Positions 6,359 to 12,668 of a stretch of DNA of 12,668 bases are shown one piece after another (position 1 is the stretch's first letter; each line of letters starts with the position of its first letter). The translations under genes were made by a program, and so were the position numbers. Source of the DNA: Oscillospiraceae bacterium (lineage in GTDB: Bacteria; Bacillota; Clostridia; Oscillospirales; Oscillospiraceae); contig JAEFAK010000036.1 in the NCBI GenBank assembly GCA_016287555.1, forward strand, positions 1-12,668, given 5' to 3'. The notes below the pieces were generated by a model. It searched no databases. It saw nothing but the letters and a program-made list of their open reading frames with translations, and was not told the origin of the DNA.

Positions 6359-7093
6359 TCATTTTTGCTTTTTCTTCATGAAAAACGAACGGACAAAGCG
6401 AAAACGCCTCGGGTCACGCGCGTTTATATGGCAGCATATCGCGCCGATCAGTCCGCCCGCCGTCGCTATAAGCATGTCCGACATGGTATCGTGCAGACCG
6501 ATATCGATATAGCCGGGCCACGCATTGCCGTTTATGACGACGCTTTTTATCTCCTCGGTGACGGAGGTGTTCGTCCCGTTCGGGTCGAGCAGGATGGAGC
6601 TGACGCGCGAAATGAGAGTGTCCTTCTGCATGTCGTAGCGGAACACGCAGTCCATGAAATACTCGAAAAACTCCCAGAGCAGGCCGATGAATACCGAAAA
6701 CGTCAGCGCGAAAAGAAAAGAAAGCAGCGGCTTTGATCTGTTCTCCGAAAGGATCTCGACGAATGAGCATCCCGTCAGCGCGAGAAAGAAGCCCGCGACG
6801 AGGTGAAGCGCCGCGTCCCACAGCGATACGGAAAGGTAAAGCTCGATGAGCTCCCCGAGTATGTTCGCGAAAAAGAGCATCAGGACGTATACGACGGAGA
6901 GCGCGTCGGGCGGGTCGACCTTCAGAACGAGAGAAACGAGCTCCGGCAGAAACAGGAAGACGAACGTCACGATAAAGTAGAGCGGTCGCTTCTCTCCGCC
7001 GGAGCGCGAAAAGACGAGCAGCGCCGCCATGGCGGCGATGCAGGCAAGTCTTACGATATTGAGGAAAAGATGCTTTTTAAGCCACGCGGTCAT
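6359..7093 (-). CDS. Six-helix membrane protein, DUF2238/YjdF-like
   Basis: A 244-residue integral membrane protein with about six hydrophobic segments (roughly 9-28, 37-57, 65-90, 92-115, 123-148, 203-222) and a lysine-rich C-terminus. Conserved-looking polar positions inside or beside the membrane are WDAALHLVAG (92-101), WEFFEYFMD (140-148) and GLHDTMSDM (199-207). This His/Glu/Asp set is what I recall for the DUF2238/YjdF group; the biochemical role is unknown. The segment DMQKDTLI at 154-161 also resembles clostridial members. The ATG overlaps the purD stop as ATGA, and the only upstream purine-rich sequence is poor, so translation probably depends on ribosomes finishing purD. That fixes the start and ties expression to the purine operon. 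No signal peptide is needed. Confidence 0.8.
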   Translation of the reverse strand: MTAWLKKHLFLNIVRLACIAAMAALLVFSRSGGEKRPLYFIVTFVFLFLPELVSLVLKVDPPDALSVVYVLMLFFANILGELIELYLSVSLWDAALHLVAGFFLALTGCSFVEILSENRSKPLLSFLFALTFSVFIGLLWEFFEYFMDCVFRYDMQKDTLISRVSSILLDPNGTNTSVTEEIKSVVINGNAWPGYIDIGLHDTMSDMLIATAGGLIGAICCHINARDPRRFRFVRSFFMKKKQK

Positions 7094-8358
7094 TTGGACC
7101 GGAAAGCGCTCTTGGCGATGTCGCGGCGCATGTGCATATTCTCGAAGGAGATCTTGTCCGCCGCGGCGTAGGCCGTTTTCACGGCGCCCTCCATGGTCTC
7201 AGCGACGGCGGTGACGCCGAGCACGCGGCCGCCGGAGGTATAGAACTTCCCGTTTTCGGTCTTCGTTCCGGCGTGGAACACAGTCGCCGTCCTGCCGGCC
7301 TCGTCGAGCCCGAATATCTCATAGCCGGACTTGTAGGAGACGGGATAGCCGCCGCTCGCGATGACGACGCAGCAGGCGCAGGCCTTCTTCCACTTCACGT
7401 CGATGTCCGCGAGTCTCTCGTCCGTTACCGCCTCGAAGATGTCGAGAAGGTCCGTTTCAAGCAGAGAGAGGACGGGCTGCGTCTCCGGATCGCCGAAGCG
7501 GGCGTTGTATTCGACGACCTTGGGGCCGTCGGGCGTGAGCATAAGGCCGAAGTAGATGACGCCCTTGAAGGTGCGCCCCTCGACGTTCATGGCGTTTATC
7601 GTCGGGGTGAATATCTCCTTCATGCAGCGCTCGGCAAGCTCCGGCGTATAGTCGGCGACGGGGCAGAATGCGCCCATGCCGCCGGTGTTCGGGCCCTTGT
7701 CGTCGTCATAGGCGCGCTTATGGTCGCGCGAGGAGGGCATCTGGACTATCGTCTTGCCGTCGGTAAAGCAGAGAACGGTGAGCTCAGGACCGGTCATGCG
7801 CTCCTCAATAACGACGCGCGCGCCGGATTCGCCGAACTTCTTGTCCTGCATCATGGAGCGCACGGCGTCCTCGGCCTCGTCGAGAGTTTCCGCGACGACG
7901 ACGCCCTTGCCGAGAGCAAGTCCGTCGGCCTTGACGACGATTGGCGCTCCGACCTTGCGAAGGTAGGCGAGGGCGGCCGGCATATCGTCAAAGCTCTCCC
8001 ATTTCGCCGTCGGGATGCCGTATTTCTTCATGAGCGATTTTGAAAAAACCTTGCTCGCCTCGATGACGGCGGCGTTGGCGCGCGGACCGAAGGCGCGGAT
8101 GCCTGCCGCCTCCAGCGCGTCGACCATGCCGAGAGCGAGGGGATCATCGGGCGTTACGACGACGTAATCGACGCCGCGCTCTTTAGCCAGCGCGACGACG
8201 CCCTCTATATCCGTCGCCTTGACGGGGACGCATTCGGCTATCTGGGATATGCCGCCGTTGCCCGGCGCGCACAGGAGCTCCGTGACGCGCGGGCTCTTTC
8301 TGAGCGCGGCGCAGACCGCGTGCTCGCGGCCGCCGGAGCCTATTACGAGAACCTTCAT
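7090..8358 (-). CDS. purD: Phosphoribosylamine-glycine ligase (GAR synthetase)
   Basis: A 422-residue ATP-grasp enzyme for step 2 of purine synthesis, joining glycine to phosphoribosylamine. The N-terminal Rossmann-like motif is GSGGREHA (7-14). ATP-grasp elements are KADGLALGKGV (143-153), DDDKGPNTGGMGA (218-230) and the metal-binding EYNARFGDPETQ (283-294). The length is normal. The PurD signature usually written GPEAPL appears here as TPDDPLALG (69-77), a variation I believe is shared by clostridial enzymes. The start ATG has GGAGG with 8-nt spacing. The gap to the AICAR transformylase gene upstream is 24 bp, and the stop overlaps the membrane protein start by 4 nt. Confidence 0.97.
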   Translation of the reverse strand: MKVLVIGSGGREHAVCAALRKSPRVTELLCAPGNGGISQIAECVPVKATDIEGVVALAKERGVDYVVVTPDDPLALGMVDALEAAGIRAFGPRANAAVIEASKVFSKSLMKKYGIPTAKWESFDDMPAALAYLRKVGAPIVVKADGLALGKGVVVAETLDEAEDAVRSMMQDKKFGESGARVVIEERMTGPELTVLCFTDGKTIVQMPSSRDHKRAYDDDKGPNTGGMGAFCPVADYTPELAERCMKEIFTPTINAMNVEGRTFKGVIYFGLMLTPDGPKVVEYNARFGDPETQPVLSLLETDLLDIFEAVTDERLADIDVKWKKACACCVVIASGGYPVSYKSGYEIFGLDEAGRTATVFHAGTKTENGKFYTSGGRVLGVTAVAETMEGAVKTAYAAADKISFENMHMRRDIAKSAFRSK

Positions 8359-8382
8359 ATCGGATACCTCCGCTGTCAGCGA

Positions 8383-9546
8383 TTAATGGTGGAACAGGCG
8401 AATCCCCGTGAACGCCATCGCGATGTTGTACTTGTCGCAGACCTCGATGACGTTGTCGTCGCGTATCGAGCCGCCCGGCTCGGCGACGTAGGCCACGCCG
8501 CTCTTATGGGCGCGCTCGATATTGTCCCCGAAGGGGAAGAAGGCGTCCGAGCCGAGCGCGACGTTGGTATTGGTGTCGAGCCAGCGGCGCTTCTCCTCGC
8601 GGGAGAGAGGCTCGGGCTTTTCGGTGAAGTATTTTTCCCATTCGTTGAGGATGTCCATATAGTCCTCGGAGATGAAGACGTCGATCGTGTTGTCCCTGTC
8701 GGGGCGGCTGATGCCGGGGCGGAAGGGGAGGGCGAGGATGGCGGGATGCTGGCGGAGATACCAGTTGTCCGCCTTGCTCCCGGCGAGCCTCGTGCAGTGT
8801 ATGCGGGACTGCTGGCCAGCGCCGACGCCTATCGCCTGACCGTCCTTGACGTAGCAGACGGAATTGGACTGCGTGTATTTGAGCGTGATCATCGCAACGG
8901 TGAGATCGCGGATCGCCTCGGGCGGCAGGTCCTTATTTTTCGTGACGATATTGGAGAAAAGCTCGGGACCTATCTTGAGTTCGTTGCGGCCCTGCTCGAA
9001 GGTTATGCCGAAGACGTCCTTGTGCTCGATGGGAGCGGGACGATAGGACGGGTCCATCTGAACTACGTTGTAGTTGCCCTTCTTCTTGCGCTTGAGGATG
9101 GCCAGCGCCTCGTCGGTATAGCCCGCGGCGATGACGCCGTCGGAGACTTCGCGCGAGAGGATGCGCGCGGTGGCCTCGTCGCAGACGCCGGAGAGGGCGG
9201 CCCAGTCGCCGTAGGAGCTCATGCGGTCTGCTCCGCGGGCGCGGGCGTATGCGCTCGCCATGGGGGTAAGCTCAAGATCCTCGACGAAGTATATCTTCTT
9301 CATGACGTCGCTGAGCGGAGAATAGACGGCCGCGCCCGCAGGGCTGACGTGCTTGAAGCTCGCCGCTGCGGGAAGCCCCGTCGCCGCCGAAAGCTCGGTG
9401 ACGAGCTGCCAGGAGTTGAGGGCGTCGAGGAAGTTGATGTAGCCGGGTCTTCCGTTGAGAACGGTGACGGGAAGCTCTCCGTCTATGAAAATGCGAGAGG
9501 GCTTCTGATTGGGGTTGCACCCGTATTTGAGTTCGAGCTCTTTCAT
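8383..9546 (-). CDS. purH: Free-standing AICAR formyltransferase (PurH C-terminal domain only)
   Basis: A 387-residue enzyme catalysing step 9 of IMP synthesis: transfer of formyl from 10-formyltetrahydrofolate to AICAR. The catalytic Lys-His pair lies in SFKHVSPAGAA (Lys65, His66). Other signatures are GAGQQSRIHCT (242-252), SDAFFPFGDNI (333-343), GGSIRDDNVI (358-367) and the terminal FTGIRLFHH. The usual ~200-residue N-terminal IMP cyclohydrolase domain of PurH is absent: the protein begins at ELKYGCNPNQKP, right where the transformylase domain starts. The cyclohydrolase step is supplied by the PurO gene 15 bp upstream, so this is a natural split, not a truncation. GAGG lies 8 nt before the ATG. 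Confidence 0.95.
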   Translation of the reverse strand: MKELELKYGCNPNQKPSRIFIDGELPVTVLNGRPGYINFLDALNSWQLVTELSAATGLPAAASFKHVSPAGAAVYSPLSDVMKKIYFVEDLELTPMASAYARARGADRMSSYGDWAALSGVCDEATARILSREVSDGVIAAGYTDEALAILKRKKKGNYNVVQMDPSYRPAPIEHKDVFGITFEQGRNELKIGPELFSNIVTKNKDLPPEAIRDLTVAMITLKYTQSNSVCYVKDGQAIGVGAGQQSRIHCTRLAGSKADNWYLRQHPAILALPFRPGISRPDRDNTIDVFISEDYMDILNEWEKYFTEKPEPLSREEKRRWLDTNTNVALGSDAFFPFGDNIERAHKSGVAYVAEPGGSIRDDNVIEVCDKYNIAMAFTGIRLFHH

Positions 9547-9561
9547 TTATCGTACCTCTGT

Positions 9562-10260
9562 TTACTTATTGGCGTTGATTATCGCGCTCTTTATCTCGCC
9601 CGTCGCGAGTTCGACCGCGGCGGCGTAGAGAGAGACGCGGTTATCCTTATCGAGCGCGTTCCAGACTGCCTCGGCGAGCTTCTCCGGGCAGTCCTCGTCC
9701 ATTTCGACTTCCTTCGGCTCGCCCTTGAAGGAGGGCAGCGGAGAGCCGTCGCCGACGTAGGTGTGGATAAGGCGCGCCCTTCCGGCAGCCGCGTCGGGAT
9801 AGTCGAAGAATTCGCGCAGGACGGTCTTCCCCTCGGGATCGCCGGATTTGAGTATGCTCAGCGCGTATCCGCCGTCGGGATAGAGGACGCCAGAGATCCT
9901 CGGCGTGAAGTTCGGGCCGTCGGGCTCGAAGGTGCGCGTGCGCAGCGCGGCCTCAAAGGTCTCGCCGCGGGCGAGAAAATCGTATATCGTGTCGGTCTGG
10001 TCGCCGTTGGTGACTATCGTGGCGCCGTTTATGCGACGGACGGGGGAGTAGATTATCAGCGAGGGATCGGAGAGCTTGGCGGGGTCGAAGGCCTCTGTGC
10101 GGATGCCCTCCCCGTCGGGAACGAAGACGCGGTTGCGGCTGTTGACGCTGCGGCCCATGATGAAATAGACGATGAGCCCCTTCCTGCCGTCGGAGCTTGT
10201 CCCGATGGCGACGCCGCGGCCGGGATAGGAATTGCCCTTGAGAGCTTCGGTTATTTTCAT
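9562..10260 (-). CDS. purO: IMP cyclohydrolase, PurO family
   Basis: A 232-residue protein of the PurO-type IMP cyclohydrolase family (PF07826), which closes FAICAR to IMP, the last step of the pathway. It is unrelated to the PurH cyclohydrolase domain. Family blocks are NSYPGRG (10-16), GRSVNSRNRVF (36-46), VTNGDQTDTIYD (83-94), FEPDGPNFTPRISG (111-124) and HTYVGDGSPLPSFKGEP (166-182). The family was first described in archaea; I also recall it in many Clostridia at about this length. The ATG overlaps the purN stop as ATGA, and GGAGG lies inside the last purN codons, so translation is coupled. Its position directly before the transformylase gene supports the assignment. Confidence 0.92.
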   Translation of the reverse strand: MKITEALKGNSYPGRGVAIGTSSDGRKGLIVYFIMGRSVNSRNRVFVPDGEGIRTEAFDPAKLSDPSLIIYSPVRRINGATIVTNGDQTDTIYDFLARGETFEAALRTRTFEPDGPNFTPRISGVLYPDGGYALSILKSGDPEGKTVLREFFDYPDAAAGRARLIHTYVGDGSPLPSFKGEPKEVEMDEDCPEKLAEAVWNALDKDNRVSLYAAAVELATGEIKSAIINANK

Positions 10261-10898
10261 TTCTCATTTACCTCCGGTAGTATCCTGACGCGTCTGCCTT
10301 CGACGACGAGGCGCCCCTGGCAGAACAGCGAAATCGACTCGGGGAGTATTTTCCACTCCGCCTGCTCCATTATGCGGCGCTGAAGCGCTTCGGGAGTGTC
10401 ATCTTCCTCCACTTTGACGGCTTTTTGCAGGATAATCGGCCCTGCGTCGGCCTCCGCGACGACGAAGTGCGAGGTCGCGCCGCTGACCTTCACGCCGTAG
10501 GCGAGCGCCTTCTTGTGAACTCGCAGCCCGTAGGCTCCGTTGCCGCAGAAGGAGGGGATGAGGGCGGGGTGGATGTTTATGACCCTGTTTTCGTAGGTCT
10601 CGGAAAAGCTGGGGGAGAGCACGTAGAGGAAGCCCGCGAGGACGATGAGCTCCGCGCCGGCCTCGCGGCAGACGCGCTCGATCGCGTCGGTATACTTCTG
10701 CCTGTCGGGATATTCCCTGACGTCGACGACTCTGGTCGGGACGCCGGCTTTTTCCGCCCTTGTGAGCGCGTATGCGTCGGGGGACGAGGAGACGACCGCG
10801 GCTATCTCGCAGTTTTTTATGCGGCCGTCGGCGAGCGAATCGAGGATGGCCTGCAGGTTCGTCCCGCCGCCGGAGACGAGCACGACGGTCTTTACCAT
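10257..10898 (-). CDS. purN: Phosphoribosylglycinamide formyltransferase (GAR transformylase)
   Basis: A 213-residue folate-dependent enzyme for step 3, transferring formyl from 10-formyltetrahydrofolate to GAR. The phosphate-binding loop is SGGGTNLQ (9-16). The catalytic triad is Asn108 and His110 in INIHPALIPSF plus Asp151 in EADAGPIILQ, matching Asn106/His108/Asp144 of the E. coli enzyme. The open frame extends 21 codons further upstream, but that part lies inside purM and is arginine-rich nonsense. ATG 10898 starts the fold correctly and has GGGAG 10 nt upstream. The start overlaps the purM stop by 7 nt and the stop overlaps purO by 4 nt. Confidence 0.97.
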   Translation of the reverse strand: MVKTVVLVSGGGTNLQAILDSLADGRIKNCEIAAVVSSSPDAYALTRAEKAGVPTRVVDVREYPDRQKYTDAIERVCREAGAELIVLAGFLYVLSPSFSETYENRVINIHPALIPSFCGNGAYGLRVHKKALAYGVKVSGATSHFVVAEADAGPIILQKAVKVEEDDTPEALQRRIMEQAEWKILPESISLFCQGRLVVEGRRVRILPEVNEK

Positions 10899-11938
10899 TT
10901 GAGCTCGACTCCCTTCTCGCCGCTGACGCAGCTTCCGAGGACGTAGGGCCTCTCGCCGCATTTGACGAGAGCGTCCATGACGTCGCCCGCGTCGCTTCTG
11001 TCGACGGCGAGCATGTATCCGATGCCCATGTTGAAGGTGTTGTACATCTCGCGGGTGTCTATGCCGCCGCGCTCCTGAAGAAGATTGAATATCGGCGGTA
11101 CGGGAGCGCCGCTCGGGGAGATGACGGCGCGGATGCCGTCCGGCAGCATGCGGGGAACGTTCTCATAGAAGCCGCCGCCCGTTATATGGCACATGCCGTG
11201 GACGTTTATGCCGAGCTTGTCCACGAGGGTCGTGACCGTCCTGCAGTAGATGCGGGTGGGCTTGAGGAGCTCTTCGCCGAGAGAGCAGCCGAGCTCGGGG
11301 AGATATTCCTTGAGGTCGGCGTTTTCGACGTCGAGCAGCTTTCTGACGAGGGAGAAGCCGTTGGAATGGACGCCCGTCGAAGCGAGGCCGATGATGATGT
11401 CGCCGTCTGCTATGGCGCTTCCGTCTATCATGCGCTTTTTGTCCACTACGCCGACCGCGAAGCCGGCTATGTCATATTCGTCCTCGGAGTAGAAGCCCGG
11501 CATCTCGGCAGTCTCGCCGCCCACGAGGGCGCAGCCGCCGCGCACGCAGCCCTCCGCGACGCCGGAGACTATCTCGGCGATGCGCTCGGGCTTGTTCTTG
11601 CCGCAGGCGATGTAGTCGAGGAAGAACATCGGGCGCGCGCCGCAGCACGCTATGTCGTTGACGCACATCGCGACGCAGTCTATGCCGACGGTATCGTGCC
11701 TGTCGGCAAGGAACGCTATCTTCAGCTTTGTGCCGACGCCGTCCGTCCCCGAAACGAGGACGGGCTCGCTGATCCCGGTCAGATCGGGCAGCACCATGCC
11801 GCCGAAGCCGCCGATGGAGGACATGACCTCCGGGGTCTGCGTCCTCTCGACGTGCTTTTTCATGAGCTCGACGGCCTTGTAGCCCGCGGTAACGTCTACG
11901 CCTGCGGCGGCGTAGCTGTCGGAAAACGATTCAGACAT
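10892..11938 (-). CDS. purM: Phosphoribosylformylglycinamidine cyclo-ligase (AIR synthetase)
   Basis: A 348-residue enzyme for step 5, ATP-dependent ring closure of FGAM to AIR. Signatures in order are YAAAGVDVTAGY (9-20), the glycine-rich DGVGTKLK (66-73), GIDCVAMCVNDI (85-96), GGETAEMPGFY (140-150), GLASTGVHSNGFSLVR (184-199), HITGGGF (251-257) and FNMGIGY (302-308). Length and motif set are normal for the family, and no key segment is missing. The start ATG has GGAGG with 6-7 nt spacing, 16 bp after the purF stop. The stop codon TAA lies inside the start of purN, giving a 7-nt overlap. Confidence 0.98.
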   Translation of the reverse strand: MSESFSDSYAAAGVDVTAGYKAVELMKKHVERTQTPEVMSSIGGFGGMVLPDLTGISEPVLVSGTDGVGTKLKIAFLADRHDTVGIDCVAMCVNDIACCGARPMFFLDYIACGKNKPERIAEIVSGVAEGCVRGGCALVGGETAEMPGFYSEDEYDIAGFAVGVVDKKRMIDGSAIADGDIIIGLASTGVHSNGFSLVRKLLDVENADLKEYLPELGCSLGEELLKPTRIYCRTVTTLVDKLGINVHGMCHITGGGFYENVPRMLPDGIRAVISPSGAPVPPIFNLLQERGGIDTREMYNTFNMGIGYMLAVDRSDAGDVMDALVKCGERPYVLGSCVSGEKGVELKW

Positions 11939-11954
11939 GTTGAACCTCCGTAAA

Positions 11955-12668
11955 TTATTCTTTTCCGGTCCAGCAATAGGTGCAGACGCTGTCCGGATCG
12001 AGACCTATCGCGTTGAGCAGACCTTCGAGAGATTGATATTCAAGGGAAGAGAAGCCGAGCTTCTTGCATATGGCGCAGCGCATGGCCTTGCCGCGCTCGG
12101 TCGTCCCGTCGCTGTATTCGTCGAGATGGGAGCGGCTTTCCTCGCCCTCGAGTTCCTCCGCCGTCTGGCGGGCGATGAACTCCATCTCGGATTTGCTCGT
12201 GGAGAAATTGAGATATTTGCACGCATACATGATGGGCGGACATGCCGAGCGCATATGCACCTCATCCGCGCCGTTTTCATAGAGGAAGTCGACCGTCTCG
12301 CGAAGCTGCGTGCCGCGCACGATGCTGTCGTCGACGAAGAGGAGCTTGCGCCCCTCGATGAGTTCGTGGACGGGGATCTGCTTCATCTTGGCGACTCTGT
12401 TGCGCTCGGCCTGATTTGTCGGCATGAAGCTGCGCGGCCAGGTCGGCGTGTATTTGATGAAAGGTCTGGCAAAATGCTTGCCGCTTGCGTTGGCGTAGCC
12501 AATGGCGTGAGGCGTCCCGGAATCGGGCACGCCGGAGACGTAGTCTATGTCCTGCGCTATGCCGGCCTCCATATCCGCCTTTGCCATGCTCGCGCCGTTG
12601 CGGTAGCGCATGACCTCGACGTTGACGCCCTCATAGGTGGAGGTGGGATAGCCGAAATAGGTCCAGAG
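11955..12668 (-). CDS. purF: Amidophosphoribosyltransferase, C-terminal half (cut by window edge)
   Basis: The frame is open to the end of the window and gives the last 237 residues of an enzyme that is normally about 470. PurF starts purine synthesis by making phosphoribosylamine from PRPP and glutamine. The PRPP-binding motif LLFVDDSIVRGTQLRE is at residues 109-124 of this fragment, and VPDSGTPHAIGYA at 47-59 is the preceding family motif. The N-terminal glutamine amidotransferase domain lies outside. Cys150 (in MYACKYL) and the terminal CTYC (Cys229, Cys232) correspond to three of the four 4Fe-4S ligands of the B. subtilis enzyme, so an oxygen-sensitive cluster is likely. A further CAIC at 198-201 is extra. 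The ATG at 12611 is internal to the protein and not the real start. Confidence 0.95.
   Translation of the reverse strand, partial: LWTYFGYPTSTYEGVNVEVMRYRNGASMAKADMEAGIAQDIDYVSGVPDSGTPHAIGYANASGKHFARPFIKYTPTWPRSFMPTNQAERNRVAKMKQIPVHELIEGRKLLFVDDSIVRGTQLRETVDFLYENGADEVHMRSACPPIMYACKYLNFSTSKSEMEFIARQTAEELEGEESRSHLDEYSDGTTERGKAMRCAICKKLGFSSLEYQSLEGLLNAIGLDPDSVCTYCWTGKE

Noticed and set aside
8320..10383. A 687-codon plus-strand open frame opposite purN, purO, the AICAR transformylase and purD
   Set aside because: Its composition is typical of antisense translation (strings of Val, Glu, Gly, Arg, Asp). It crosses four well-identified genes and has no promoter or ribosome site.
10899..10961. A 21-codon N-terminal extension of purN
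   Set aside because: It lies within purM in another frame and is arginine-rich. It precedes the normal start of the formyltransferase fold, whereas ATG 10898 has its own GGGAG site.
11939..11954. A purine riboswitch or PurR-type operator controlling the pur genes
   Set aside because: The operon's 5' end lies beyond the right edge. The intergenic gaps inside the window are 24 bp or less and hold only ribosome binding sites.

Overview
The window looks like a piece of a GC-rich Firmicutes (class Clostridia) chromosome, probably an Oscillospirales-like gut or rumen lineage. This rests on three things: strong GGAGG ribosome binding sites before most genes, clostridial-type purine enzymes, and replacement of bifunctional PurH by a free-standing AICAR transformylase plus a PurO-type IMP cyclohydrolase. 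The lineage is inferred from recall of protein families, not from a database search. I see no phage, insertion sequence or CRISPR array.

Left part (1-1680): a single plus-strand gene encodes a 515-residue protein with an N-terminal XRE-like helix-turn-helix and a large C-terminal region I cannot assign. It has a good sigma-A promoter (TTGCAT-17-TATAAT). Two copies of the dyad CACGAARTGTG lie 32 bp apart over that promoter, which suggests autoregulation. A shared bidirectional hairpin terminator separates it from the convergent acetyltransferase gene.

Middle (1683-3262): a minus-strand double GNAT acetyltransferase ORF contains a complete internal ribosome binding site and ATG, so it is either a recent fusion of two genes or a two-product gene. 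Upstream is a complete tRNA-Ser(GCT) gene with a near-consensus promoter and a perfect 16-bp terminator stem. Next is a small plus-strand ORF of 65 codons with native-looking codon use. It may be a fragment or relative of a DnaD-type domain, and its end overlaps the end of recG.

Right part (3249-12668): one tightly packed minus-strand operon runs purF (cut by the window edge) - purM - purN - purO - AICAR transformylase - purD - six-helix membrane protein (DUF2238/YjdF-like) - mtnA - recG. Gaps range from 24 bp down to overlaps of 4 and 7 nt, so the whole block is probably one transcript with translational coupling. The six purine enzymes cover steps 1, 2, 3, 5, 9 and 10 of IMP synthesis; purL, purE, purC and purB must be elsewhere. 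The last three genes are not purine biosynthesis genes: an uncharacterised membrane protein, methylthioribose-1-phosphate isomerase without any other salvage gene, and the RecG branch-migration helicase.
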